From an uncultured Clostridia bacterium (GTDB lineage Bacteria > Bacillota > Clostridia > Christensenellales > UBA1242): a stretch of DNA of 21,528 nt. Under the pieces are notes generated by a model, which was not told the DNA's origin, did not search any database, and saw only the letters and a list, made by a program, of their open reading frames with translations. A program made the position numbers and the translations under genes. Below are positions 8,083 through 16,111 of this stretch, piece by piece (position 1 is the first letter of the stretch; every line of letters begins with the position of its first letter). The stretch covers positions 1 to 21,528 of the forward strand of contig CANQHS010000009.1 of the NCBI GenBank assembly GCA_947623795.1, read 5' to 3'.

Positions 8083-9404
8083 TTGATTACTCCTGACAAT
8101 TTATGATTACGTACGCCTTCCACCTTTACGGGTGCAAAATAATTCTGATTTACAAATTTGTAGTTTGGAATATAAATCTCTTTTCCGCCATCGGTTATTC
8201 CAACCGCCACCCCATTTATAAATCTAATTAGGCAGTTATAAGTTTTGTTAAAATATTTTTTTGTTTGGTCCTTTTGAATTAATTTTTGAAGCCTTAAAAG
8301 TTTATTAACTCTTATATTTTTAGTCTTTTCATCTATTTGATTTTCAAATTTTGCGGCCGGAGTGCCCGTTCTTGGCGAATACATAAATGCAAAAACTTGG
8401 TCATATTTAACATATTTTAGCAATTTGCAAGTTTGGATGAAATCCTTTTCCGTTTCGCCTGGAAAGCCAACTATAATGTCTGTCGAAAGCGAGATATTTG
8501 GCATTGCGTGCTTTAATTTCCTTATAATTTGCTTATAGAGTTTAATATCATAATGTCTATTCATTTGTTTTAATATCTTGCTACTGCCCGATTGAACGGG
8601 AAGATGCAATGCTTTGGCTATCTTAGGCTCTTTTTTCATTGTTTTAATTAGGTCGTCGCCTAAATCCATTGGATGAGATGTCATAAATTTTATTTTAAAA
8701 TCACCCTCAATTGTGCAAAGATATGACAAAAGTTCGCTGAAAGTCGTTTTTTCTTTCAAATCTTTTCCATATGAATTCACATTCTGTCCAAGCAATGTTA
8801 TATATTTATAGCCTTTATTCTGCACAAGGTCTTTAACTTCGGCATAGATAGTTTGCGGGGTTCGGCTCATTTCCCGCCCGCGAACATAAGGTACAATGCA
8901 ATATGTGCAGAATTTGTTGCAACCATAAATTATGTTAACGTAGGCGTTAATCATATCGTCTCTAACGCAAGCGTCTGTTTCCATGTTTGATTTTGGTTTG
9001 TCCAAAATATCCACGATGCGTTTCTTATTGATGGCAAATTTAAGCAAATATTGTGCCAATTCGTTTAAGTTATAGGTTCCCAAGACAATGTCGACATGCT
9101 GCATTTTTTTCATAAAGTCGTATTTACCCTCTTTTTGTTGAGGCATACATCCTAGAACGACAATAACCATATTGGGATTTGCATCTTTCGCTTTTTTTAA
9201 TGCCATTATGTTGTTATATGCCCTATCTTCCGCCCCCTCACGGATGCAGCAAGTATTGAAAACAACGACATCTGCAGTGTTGATATCGTCAGTTTCAAGC
9301 ATATTTAAACTGGACAAAATACCACGAATCTTTTCACTTTCGTGTACATTCATCTGACAACCATATGTTACAACATGAAATGTTTTGCCCTGGTAACTAT
9401 TCAT
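8079..9404 (-). CDS. miaB: tRNA-2-methylthio-N6-dimethylallyladenosine synthase
   Basis: MiaB is a radical-SAM methylthiotransferase that converts i6A37 to ms2i6A37 in tRNA. The N-terminal domain has its three iron-sulphur cysteines in TYGCQMN, FNTCCIREG and VLGCMPQ. The radical-SAM motif CxxxCxxC is in YGCNKFCTYCIVPYVRGRE. A TRAM-like domain closes the protein. The frame is open up to a TTG at 9440, but that codon is part of a very good promoter -35 box. The ATG at 9402-9404 lies at the expected transcription start, so I choose it (441 residues). No Shine-Dalgarno sequence precedes it, suggesting a leaderless message. The gene heads the operon whose member miaA makes its substrate. Confidence 0.95.
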   Translation of the reverse strand: MNSYQGKTFHVVTYGCQMNVHESEKIRGILSSLNMLETDDINTADVVVFNTCCIREGAEDRAYNNIMALKKAKDANPNMVIVVLGCMPQQKEGKYDFMKKMQHVDIVLGTYNLNELAQYLLKFAINKKRIVDILDKPKSNMETDACVRDDMINAYVNIIYGCNKFCTYCIVPYVRGREMSRTPQTIYAEVKDLVQNKGYKYITLLGQNVNSYGKDLKEKTTFSELLSYLCTIEGDFKIKFMTSHPMDLGDDLIKTMKKEPKIAKALHLPVQSGSSKILKQMNRHYDIKLYKQIIRKLKHAMPNISLSTDIIVGFPGETEKDFIQTCKLLKYVKYDQVFAFMYSPRTGTPAAKFENQIDEKTKNIRVNKLLRLQKLIQKDQTKKYFNKTYNCLIRFINGVAVGITDGGKEIYIPNYKFVNQNYFAPVKVEGVRNHKLSGVIK

Positions 9405-9411
9405 ACCATAC

Positions 9412-9440
9412 ATTATAATATAAAATTGTGTATTTTTCAA
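9412..9440 (-). promoter_or_regulatory. SigmaA-like promoter of the miaB operon
   Basis: On the minus strand, TTGAAA (9440-9435) is separated by 17 bases from a perfect TATAAT (9417-9412). Transcription would begin near 9404-9405, at the chosen miaB ATG. It faces away from the penicillin-binding protein gene, whose promoter must lie in the same short divergent region. A weak plus-strand candidate there is TTGTGT (9426-9431), 17 bases, TACTAA (9449-9454). Confidence 0.8.
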
Positions 9441-9493
9441 CTAATTTTTACTAAATTGCTGATTAATTTTGACTATTTGCAAATAATATCATA

Positions 9494-11746
9494 ATGAAAA
9501 AAAACAAGAAAAAAGTTTTAAAGCATGTATTATTAAGCATATCTCTTGTTGTTGCGGCGGTTTTTGTAACTTTTGGGACGGCTGCAGTTATTTTATATAA
9601 TAGTTATTCTCTTGATGTGGAAGCATTAACTAGTTCTAATAACGGAATAGCTGTTTACTCTTCAAACATGACTGATAGCACTTTATACAATACGAATCGT
9701 TCTATAGTAAAAATAGATGAGCTGCCCGACTATGTGTTAAAAGCCTTTGTTGATGTGGAAGACAAACGATTTTATAAGCATAATGGCTACGATATCAAGC
9801 GAATTATAAAGGCGGGAGTTGTCAATTTGACCACAAATTCTCGCTCTCAAGGCGCGTCAACAATAAGTCAACAATTGGTTAAGAATGCATTATTGACAAA
9901 TGAAAAAACTTTTAATCGTAAGATAAAGGAAATAGTTTTATCAATTAAAATGGAAAAGCAATTTTCAAAAAATCAAATTTTGGAAATGTATTTAAACACA
10001 ATTTATTTTGGCTCTAATGCTTATGGAATAGAAAATGCAAGCAAAATTTATTTCAATAAAAGTGCTAAAGATTTAACATTGAATGAAGTTTGTGTGCTGG
10101 CAGGATTAATTAAATCTCCCGCAAAATATTCTCCTAAAACAAACTATCAAAATGCTATTGAAAGAAGAAATTTGGTAGCAAAAACACTATATGATTCAAA
10201 AGATATAACAAAAGAACAATATGATGAAGTAATAAATAGTAAAATTGAGCTTGCAAATTATAACGGCTTCGATCACTCATATGAAGAGGAAGCAATTCTT
10301 GAAGCGTGCAATCTTTTAAACATTTCAGAACGAGAACTCATAAATAGGAAATATCAAATTGTGACATATAAAGAAGACGATTTGCAAAAGAAAGTGATCG
10401 AATCTAGCAATGCAATAATACAATCTGCTAGCGATAAAACAAAAACATCTCTCGACGGTCTAACAGTCGTTGTTAATAATAATGGCGAAGTTGTGGCTTA
10501 TTATGCCAATAGCAATTATAATTTACATAATTTAAAAAGGCAGCCGGCATCCCTTTTAAAGCCACTTGCTGTGTATTTACCATGCATAACACACAATATA
10601 TTGACACCGGCAACAAAAATTTTAGATGAAAAAATTGATTACAGTGGATTTAGCCCTAATAATGCAGATAACAAATTTCATGGTGAAGTCACGGTTAGAG
10701 AGTCAATTGCAAACTCATATAATGTGCCCGCTGTTAAAGCATTGGAATATGTGGGTTTCACAAAATCGGGCGAAATTTTGAATAAATTAGGCATTAATTT
10801 GACAAAGAGCGACATGAATTTGGCTTTGGCATTAGGTGCGGTTAAAAACGGGGTTGACTTAATGGAACTAGTTAACGCCTACTCTACTATCGCAAATATG
10901 GGTGAAAGCAAAGGTTATACTTTTGTAAAACAAATACTTGATAGTAAAGGGAACACAATATATTCAAGCCAAAAATACTCCGAAAAGCAACTAGATGAAA
11001 AAGATTGCTTTATTTTGACAGATATTTTGAAAGATACTGCCAAAACAGGCACTGCTAGACGATTGAATTCATTAAATCTTCCTATCGCAAGCAAAACAGG
11101 GACCGCTAACAATGGAAATGAAAACACCGACCTATATAATGTTGCGTACACCACAAAACATACAATATTTAGTTGGATTGCTGACATTAAGGATAATAAA
11201 TTGCCTAATGGATTATATAGCTCTGTTGAACCAACTGAAATCAACAAAGAGATTTTGGCTTATTTATATAAAAGTCATCGCCCCAATGATTTTATCTGTC
11301 CTAATGGAGTTGCCAAATTGCCTTATGATTTAACTGAATATAAAGCTACGGGCAATATAATTGAGCCATCATCTCAATTAGAGGCGTTTAGAGCATATGA
11401 TTATTTTAAACTTGATAACCCGCCAAAGGAAAATAAAACTAATCATGAATTAAAACTTAATGCGGAATTAAACAAGTCTGGCGCGAGTATTTCTTTTAAT
11501 GCAACACCTGACAAAGAATATGAATTATATAAGAGTGTCGGCGGAAAAGAAACTTTGCTTTCAAATTATAAAAATGTCACTGGTCGAATTGTGTATTTTG
11601 ACAAGAACATATTTAAGTCTGATGAAATATCTTATAAATTACGAGATGGTGGAAATGAAGAGATTGTTACAATAAAACCAAAAAATTATATTTTTAGTGA
11701 AATTGAAGGTGAAATCAAGAGAAATAAAAAAAAGTGGTACGTGTGA
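9494..11746 (+). CDS. Class A penicillin-binding protein (glycosyltransferase/transpeptidase)
   Basis: The 750-residue protein polymerises lipid II and cross-links peptidoglycan outside the membrane. A lysine-rich cytoplasmic start is followed by one membrane anchor (about 10-35). The GT51 domain has E89 in EDKRFYKH, GASTISQQLVKN, and E154 in KMEKQFSKNQILEMYLN. The transpeptidase domain has the nucleophile S353 with K356 (ASLLK), S408-N410 (SYN) and K534-G536 (KTG). All catalytic residues are present. The 120-residue tail is not recognised beyond a possible beta-rich fold. No clear Shine-Dalgarno sequence precedes the ATG, and no later start would keep the anchor. Its stop codon directly touches the stop of glmS on the other strand. 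The exact PBP1 subtype is not assigned. Confidence 0.95.
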   Translation: MKKNKKKVLKHVLLSISLVVAAVFVTFGTAAVILYNSYSLDVEALTSSNNGIAVYSSNMTDSTLYNTNRSIVKIDELPDYVLKAFVDVEDKRFYKHNGYDIKRIIKAGVVNLTTNSRSQGASTISQQLVKNALLTNEKTFNRKIKEIVLSIKMEKQFSKNQILEMYLNTIYFGSNAYGIENASKIYFNKSAKDLTLNEVCVLAGLIKSPAKYSPKTNYQNAIERRNLVAKTLYDSKDITKEQYDEVINSKIELANYNGFDHSYEEEAILEACNLLNISERELINRKYQIVTYKEDDLQKKVIESSNAIIQSASDKTKTSLDGLTVVVNNNGEVVAYYANSNYNLHNLKRQPASLLKPLAVYLPCITHNILTPATKILDEKIDYSGFSPNNADNKFHGEVTVRESIANSYNVPAVKALEYVGFTKSGEILNKLGINLTKSDMNLALALGAVKNGVDLMELVNAYSTIANMGESKGYTFVKQILDSKGNTIYSSQKYSEKQLDEKDCFILTDILKDTAKTGTARRLNSLNLPIASKTGTANNGNENTDLYNVAYTTKHTIFSWIADIKDNKLPNGLYSSVEPTEINKEILAYLYKSHRPNDFICPNGVAKLPYDLTEYKATGNIIEPSSQLEAFRAYDYFKLDNPPKENKTNHELKLNAELNKSGASISFNATPDKEYELYKSVGGKETLLSNYKNVTGRIVYFDKNIFKSDEISYKLRDGGNEEIVTIKPKNYIFSEIEGEIKRNKKKWYV

Positions 11747-11768
11747 TTACTCCACTGTAACACTTTTT
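11729..11768. terminator. Possible bidirectional terminator across two touching stop codons
   Basis: AAAAAGTG (11729-11736) and CACTTTTT (11761-11768) are exact complements around a 24-base loop that contains both stop codons (TGA 11744-11746, and TAA of glmS at 11747-11749). An inner AGTGG/CCACT pairing is also possible. The loop is long, so efficiency is uncertain. Confidence 0.35.
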
Positions 11769-13417
11769 GCTAAATTTCTTGGCATATCGGGGTTTAAATT
11801 GCGTTTTATTGCAATTTCGTAACTTAGCAGCTGGAAAGGAATTATTGAATAGATTGGCTTATAGAAATCATCCGTGTTCTCCGCTTTAATATATTGCTCC
11901 ATTTTTACAACAGTCCCACCGCGTGATTCAATTTCATTTATTGCATTATTAAGTTTGTTTTTGTCCGTGCTAGAATTCAAGGAAAGAACGATGCTATCAT
12001 TATCAATCAATGAAAGTGTGCCATGTTTAAGCTCGCCGGAATATATTGGCAATGTGTAAACATAATCGATTTCACGGATTTTTAGGCTGGCCTCTTGGAT
12101 TGTCAAATAGTCTATATCCTTTGCAATAAGTATCATTTTATCTTTGCTTTTTAGCATATTGGCAAGAGCGCTTACATTGATATTATTGACATAAGTTTTG
12201 AGTGAATTTTCAAATGCATCCATATCTAAAGTGTAGTTTTTATTTTCTAGTTTATGGCACATATATGCAAATGTGAACAATTGGCAAGAATAAGTTTTTG
12301 TGCTAGCAACGGCAATTTCCTTATTCGCCTTTGTGGCAATAATTTTGTCCGTAAATCTAGTTATTGAACTTTTTGCTTCGTTGGTAATAACGAGGATTTT
12401 CCCGCCATATCTCTTTACCTGTTCTGCCACTTTTATGCAGTCGGCAGTTTCCCCACTCTGGCTAACAATTAAATATAGATGATTATGCCTTATTCTTTTA
12501 GTTATCGTTATGTTAGAAGCCAGTTCGCAATCGACTTCAAAGCCAAGTTTTTTAAACAATTCTGCCCCAATCAAGCACGAGTGATATGCCGTGCCACATC
12601 CGACAAAAGAAATGTGCTTTATGCCCTTAATATAATCTTTAAAATTCAAGTCTTTAATGTGATCATATGTCTCGCGAATCGCTTTTGGCGTTTCAAAAAT
12701 CTCCTTTTGCATAAAATGCTTAAAAGAACCCAAATTTAGTTTTTCTATATCATTTTCGTATGAAGAAAATTTAACGACTTCACCGTTTAAATTGATTATG
12801 TTATTATCTTCAATTTTTAAAATATCAAAATCTTTAAGTTGGTACAATTTCCCACTTTTTAAGCTGGCAATGTCGCTAGAAATATATATGCCATCTTCAT
12901 TTTTCAAAATGTTAATAGGGCTAAAATTTTTCAGCACATAAATTGTTCTATCATGGCTTATTATGAGGGCGTAGCTTCCTTTTAGATATTTTGGCAATTC
13001 CTTAATTCTATTGTCAACATTTCCATCTAAAACTGACAACAAATTGACAACGACTTCAGTGTCGGTATCGGACGAAAAATCAACATTTTTCAATATTGAG
13101 TTTTTAAGTTCTTCCGCATTAGTTATTATTCCATTATGTACAACATAAAATTCGTTATCAAATGAATGGTGCGGATGGGTGTTTGATAGGTTAACTTCGC
13201 CATTTGTCGCCCACCTAGTATGGCCAAAGGCCAAATTGCTTTTTGCTTGTGGCTTGGTTAAATTTTCTAGCGGGCCAACCGCTTTAACTGCTTTTATTGT
13301 ATTATCAAAATATGCAATTCCGCATGAATCATAGCCTCGATATTGCAGTAGTTTTAGCCCTTTATAAACTTCGTCGTAGGCATCCAATTTACCTATGTAC
13401 CCATAAATTCCGCACAT
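11747..13417 (-). CDS. glmS: Glutamine-fructose-6-phosphate aminotransferase (isomerising)
   Basis: GlmS makes glucosamine-6-phosphate from fructose-6-phosphate and glutamine, the entry to peptidoglycan amino sugars. The N-terminal glutaminase domain starts with Met-Cys2, the nucleophile (MCGIYGYIG), and has HTRWATNG. Two sugar-isomerase (SIS) domains follow: GCGTAYHSCLIGAELF and SQSGETADC in the first, SGELKHGTLSLI in the second. The C-terminus PRNLAKSVTVE is the standard end. At 556 residues it is about 50 shorter than the usual 600-610, with trimmed linkers but all key motifs. AAGGAG precedes the ATG, and the murI stop lies only two bases upstream. No glmS ribozyme can fit in front of it in this arrangement, so that control is absent here. 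Confidence 0.97.
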   Translation of the reverse strand: MCGIYGYIGKLDAYDEVYKGLKLLQYRGYDSCGIAYFDNTIKAVKAVGPLENLTKPQAKSNLAFGHTRWATNGEVNLSNTHPHHSFDNEFYVVHNGIITNAEELKNSILKNVDFSSDTDTEVVVNLLSVLDGNVDNRIKELPKYLKGSYALIISHDRTIYVLKNFSPINILKNEDGIYISSDIASLKSGKLYQLKDFDILKIEDNNIINLNGEVVKFSSYENDIEKLNLGSFKHFMQKEIFETPKAIRETYDHIKDLNFKDYIKGIKHISFVGCGTAYHSCLIGAELFKKLGFEVDCELASNITITKRIRHNHLYLIVSQSGETADCIKVAEQVKRYGGKILVITNEAKSSITRFTDKIIATKANKEIAVASTKTYSCQLFTFAYMCHKLENKNYTLDMDAFENSLKTYVNNINVSALANMLKSKDKMILIAKDIDYLTIQEASLKIREIDYVYTLPIYSGELKHGTLSLIDNDSIVLSLNSSTDKNKLNNAINEIESRGGTVVKMEQYIKAENTDDFYKPIYSIIPFQLLSYEIAIKRNLNPDMPRNLAKSVTVE

Positions 13418-13419
13418 TG

Positions 13420-14091
13420 TTATCTCCTTGTTAAATTCTTTAATTTTTCAATATATGACTTACTATTGAGTGAGGTTAAATATAAAATTGTTGTTTCTTG
13501 AGTGTTAGGCGAATAATCAATTTTGTCAACTAAAAAATCACTGTTGTTTAATATTTTTGTGTTCGGCAAATATTTTATAAAAAGATCTTTTATTAATTCA
13601 TAATGTGTGCAGCCAAGAACTAGATTATCCATTTTGTTTAATTCGTATCTTTTAATATGCCGCTTTAACAAATTTCCAAGTTTCTCTTTTTCGTAAATAT
13701 GTTTTTCAATATATGATGCTAGCGATTTATCTACTATAGAAATTATATCAGTATTAGCATTTTTAGTCAACAAAGTCGATAAATAAATGTAATTTTTTTT
13801 GAAATCCATTAAATAAACATCATCCAGCTTTTCATTTTTCAGCACACTGGATGCAGTATTACATGCAACAATAACTTTGTCAACATCGTAATTTTTTTTC
13901 AGGTTCGTTATTATATTTTTTAGTCTTTGTTTTAGTATTTCACCATTTTTATTGCCATACGGCATATATAAATTATCAGCAAAATATATGTAATTCCCTG
14001 CCCCATATTTGTTAATAAGGGCATTTAAAACACTAATTCCACCTATGCCACTATCTATTATGGCCAAGGTGGGTTTTAATTTATTTAACAT
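13420..14091 (-). CDS. murI: Short glutamate racemase
   Basis: This 223-residue protein resembles glutamate racemase, which supplies D-glutamate for peptidoglycan. The motifs AIIDSGIGGISV (D13, S14), MPYG, ACNTAS with catalytic C77, and LGCTHY with C161 and H163 are all present. Both catalytic cysteines are thus kept. The family usually has 255-275 residues. The missing part is mainly the segment between the two cysteines, where the typical GVVEP and GT.ATV stretches cannot be found. It may be a reduced but active racemase, or an aspartate/glutamate racemase relative with another role. Its place two bases upstream of glmS fits the cell-wall role. No Shine-Dalgarno sequence is evident at the ATG; TATATT directly abuts it. 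Confidence 0.85.
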   Translation of the reverse strand: MLNKLKPTLAIIDSGIGGISVLNALINKYGAGNYIYFADNLYMPYGNKNGEILKQRLKNIITNLKKNYDVDKVIVACNTASSVLKNEKLDDVYLMDFKKNYIYLSTLLTKNANTDIISIVDKSLASYIEKHIYEKEKLGNLLKRHIKRYELNKMDNLVLGCTHYELIKDLFIKYLPNTKILNNSDFLVDKIDYSPNTQETTILYLTSLNSKSYIEKLKNLTRR

Positions 14092-14130
14092 AATATAGTT
14101 TATGAATTTATAAAAATATTGTTAAACCTC

Positions 14131-14159
14131 TTGCATTTTAAATTTAAATTTGCTATAAT
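14131..14159 (+). promoter_or_regulatory. Promoter of rpsT
   Basis: TTGCAT (14131-14136), a 17-base spacer and TATAAT (14154-14159) with TG one base upstream (extended -10) give a strong sigmaA-like promoter. Transcription would start near 14166, leaving a leader of only about 15 bases that holds the ribosome site. Confidence 0.85.
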
Positions 14160-14169
14160 AGCCAAGATT

Positions 14170-14174
14170 GGAGG
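14170..14174 (+). promoter_or_regulatory. Ribosome binding site of rpsT
   Basis: GGAGG lies six bases before the second of two consecutive ATG codons (14178, 14181) but only three before the first. This and the conserved S20 start MANIKSAKKR favour 14181. Confidence 0.8.
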
Positions 14175-14180
14175 TTAATG

Positions 14181-14435
14181 ATGGCTAATATTAAATCTGC
14201 AAAAAAGAGAATTGATGTTATTAATAGGCAAAGTTTAGAAAATAAATCTTATAAAAACAAAATTGCCACTTATGTTAAAAAATACAAATTGGCTGTTGAT
14301 AATAAAGATGAAAACGCTGCCAAACTTTTAAGCGAAACTTTCTCTTTGATTGATTCTGCTGTTTCAAAAGGCATTTTGCAAAAAGCAACAGCTAATAGAA
14401 AAAAAGCTAGATTATCAGTTTACACCGCAAAATAA
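14181..14435 (+). CDS. rpsT: 30S ribosomal protein S20
   Basis: The 84-residue basic protein binds 16S rRNA in the small subunit. MANIKSAKKRI at the start and KGILQKATANRKKARLS near the end are the family signature, and the length is normal. It is a single-gene unit with its own promoter and terminator. It lies near holA and comEC, as in Bacillus, with one metallopeptidase gene in between. Two ATG codons stand side by side; the second is preferred because of ribosome-site spacing. Confidence 0.97.
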   Translation: MANIKSAKKRIDVINRQSLENKSYKNKIATYVKKYKLAVDNKDENAAKLLSETFSLIDSAVSKGILQKATANRKKARLSVYTAK

Positions 14436-14441
14436 TAAAAC

Positions 14442-14466
14442 AAAACCGCAGAGTTGCGGTTTTTTA
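14442..14466. terminator. Bidirectional terminator between rpsT and the YgjP-like gene
   Basis: AACCGCA (14444-14450) and TGCGGTT (14455-14461) form a stem with loop GAGT. It is flanked by A on the left and T on the right, so it can end both rpsT and the facing minus-strand gene, whose stop codon (14464-14466) is within the T-run. Confidence 0.9.
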
Positions 14467-15126
14467 TATTATTTCAATAATGCACTTGTTATCTTTAAGC
14501 CACTTCTCTTGTTGCTTATAATTTGGCAGAATTGATTCAACTTTCTGCCAAAATTTTTTACTATGATTCTTTTCAACTGTATGGCAAAGTTCGTGAACGA
14601 CTATATAATCGATTACTTCTGGCGGACACATAATTAATTTATATGTAAAGTTAATCCCATTGTTATATCCGCACGATCCCCACCTTGTTCTGGCGCTCGT
14701 TATTGTTATTTGTCTATATTTAAATTTATAGGCAGAACAGAAATAATTAACGCGCTCTGTTAAAGTTCTTGAACACAACTTGATTAAATATTTTTTTAAG
14801 GACTTTTCTGGGCTGGAAACTGGCAAAATGATAAACTCATTATCAAATAAAATTTGTTTGCCTTCGCCTAACTTTAAAATATAGTTTTTGCCCAATATCG
14901 GCACAATGTCGCCATCTTTATAGTTTATTGGCTTATATGCGCTGTTTTTTATATTCGTCCGCTTTTCTATAATCCAATTTTGCTTTTTTATTATAAATGA
15001 AAAAATACTTTCATTATTACATCGCATAGGGGCACGAACAATGAGATCCCCATTATTATCTACAACAAGAGCAAGACTTCTCCGCCTTGAATGTATAATT
15101 TTTGATGGAATTAGTAATTCGTTCAT
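14464..15126 (-). CDS. YgjP/SprT-like zinc metallopeptidase (DUF45, M48-like)
   Basis: The 220-residue protein carries the zinc-protease motif HELCH (H178, E179, H182) with a third ligand H188 in NHSKKFW. The preceding RTRWGSC and LIMCPPEVIDYIVVHEL are the signature of the YgjP-like family (PF01863). Members are predicted cytoplasmic metalloproteases; their natural substrates are not well established. No signal peptide is seen. The length is typical (about 220-240). It lies 34 bases downstream of holA but has a very good promoter of its own that places the transcript start at the ATG. No Shine-Dalgarno sequence is present. Confidence 0.88.
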   Translation of the reverse strand: MNELLIPSKIIHSRRRSLALVVDNNGDLIVRAPMRCNNESIFSFIIKKQNWIIEKRTNIKNSAYKPINYKDGDIVPILGKNYILKLGEGKQILFDNEFIILPVSSPEKSLKKYLIKLCSRTLTERVNYFCSAYKFKYRQITITSARTRWGSCGYNNGINFTYKLIMCPPEVIDYIVVHELCHTVEKNHSKKFWQKVESILPNYKQQEKWLKDNKCIIEII

Positions 15127-15132
15127 GTTATT

Positions 15133-15160
15133 ATTATAACAAATTCAATTTTATTTTCAA
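15133..15160 (-). promoter_or_regulatory. Promoter placing the transcript start at the YgjP-like ATG
   Basis: On the minus strand, TTGAAA (15160-15155), 16 bases and TATAAT (15138-15133) are followed by six bases and then the ATG (15126). The expected start of transcription coincides with the A of the ATG. Confidence 0.65.
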
Positions 15161-16075
15161 TTAAAATATAAGTTCATATAGCGCGTTATTTGGCGAAATT
15201 TCGCCATTTTTTATTTTGTAGTCAAGATCAACATATTTTTGATACAAATTTAAATAATAGTTTATTCCGTTCTTTTGTATGGATTGGCGGGACATTTTTA
15301 TGGCATAAGGTTTAATCCCTAAAATGGAAGAAAGTTTATTATCGTCCTTGTTCAGCACAATATATTGCATACGCCTAAAATATCTGCCCATATATGAGAA
15401 AAGTTCGGCATAGGTGTTATATTTTTTTAGGTCGGCAAGAATAGTTTGATATTTCTTAAAATCCTTGGCGTCAATGGCATTTGTTAACTGATATACTGCA
15501 TATTCTGTGGTGTTGGAAACTAGATTCGTCACCATGTCGATATCGATAATTTCTTTTCCTTGCGCAAAACTAATCAATTTGCCCAATTCGTTTGTGACAT
15601 AACTCATATTGGCATTTGTTGCGTCAATTAAATAGTCTAAGGCTTGTTCGGTTATAGATAAATTGTTTTTAGATAGTATGTTTAGCACATATTTTTGGAT
15701 ATCTAGTTTATCTAATTTTGTGCAATCTATTATCTCGGCGTTGGACAATTTTTCGGCATTAACAGTGACAATAACAATGCTATTGTCGTCAAACTTCGTT
15801 TTGTTTAGGATTTTTACCGCTTCACTTGATGGGTTGACCAACACCACCAACCTATGCTCGCTTGATATGGGCAAAGTTGAAATGATTGCATCAAGTTCGC
15901 CTGCTTTCATCTTGTCTGCATCAAGTTTGGTGTAGTTAAATTCTTCTAGGTCGGTCACCGCAGCCCTTTTTATATTCAAAATTGCTTGGCGAATTAAAAA
16001 GCTATCTTCCCCAATAATGTTATACAGTGGAAGAATGTTTTGTTTTAAGTTGCCCACAAGTTCGATAAATTTCAT
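15161..16075 (-). CDS. holA: DNA polymerase III subunit delta
   Basis: HolA is the wrench subunit of the clamp loader that opens the beta clamp during replication. The 304-residue length is slightly below the usual 330-350. The N-terminus LYNIIGEDSFLIRQAI matches the family's LI.GeD.fLi pattern, but no ATP-binding motif is present, as expected for delta. Mid-protein ALDYLIDATNANMSYVTNEL and the C-terminal collar region (YVDLDYKIKNGE near the end) fit the family. The gene follows comEC by seven bases, the classic Firmicutes comEC-holA pair. The ATG has no Shine-Dalgarno sequence but sits exactly at the expected start point of a promoter inside the end of comEC. Confidence 0.93.
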   Translation of the reverse strand: MKFIELVGNLKQNILPLYNIIGEDSFLIRQAILNIKRAAVTDLEEFNYTKLDADKMKAGELDAIISTLPISSEHRLVVLVNPSSEAVKILNKTKFDDNSIVIVTVNAEKLSNAEIIDCTKLDKLDIQKYVLNILSKNNLSITEQALDYLIDATNANMSYVTNELGKLISFAQGKEIIDIDMVTNLVSNTTEYAVYQLTNAIDAKDFKKYQTILADLKKYNTYAELFSYMGRYFRRMQYIVLNKDDNKLSSILGIKPYAIKMSRQSIQKNGINYYLNLYQKYVDLDYKIKNGEISPNNALYELIF

Positions 16076-16081
16076 GATTAT

Positions 16082-16111
16082 ATTATACCAAAGTTAGCAC
16101 CAAAATTGCAA
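16082..16111 (-). promoter_or_regulatory. Promoter inside the 3' end of comEC, feeding holA
   Basis: On the minus strand, TTGCAA (16111-16106), 18 bases and TATAAT (16087-16082) are followed by six bases and the holA ATG (16075). It would let holA be expressed independently of comEC, as a leaderless message. Confidence 0.55.

Noticed and set aside
9405..9440. TTG start of miaB at 9440
   Set aside because: The TTG is part of the -35 box of the operon promoter, and the protein family's N-terminus aligns near the ATG at 9404.
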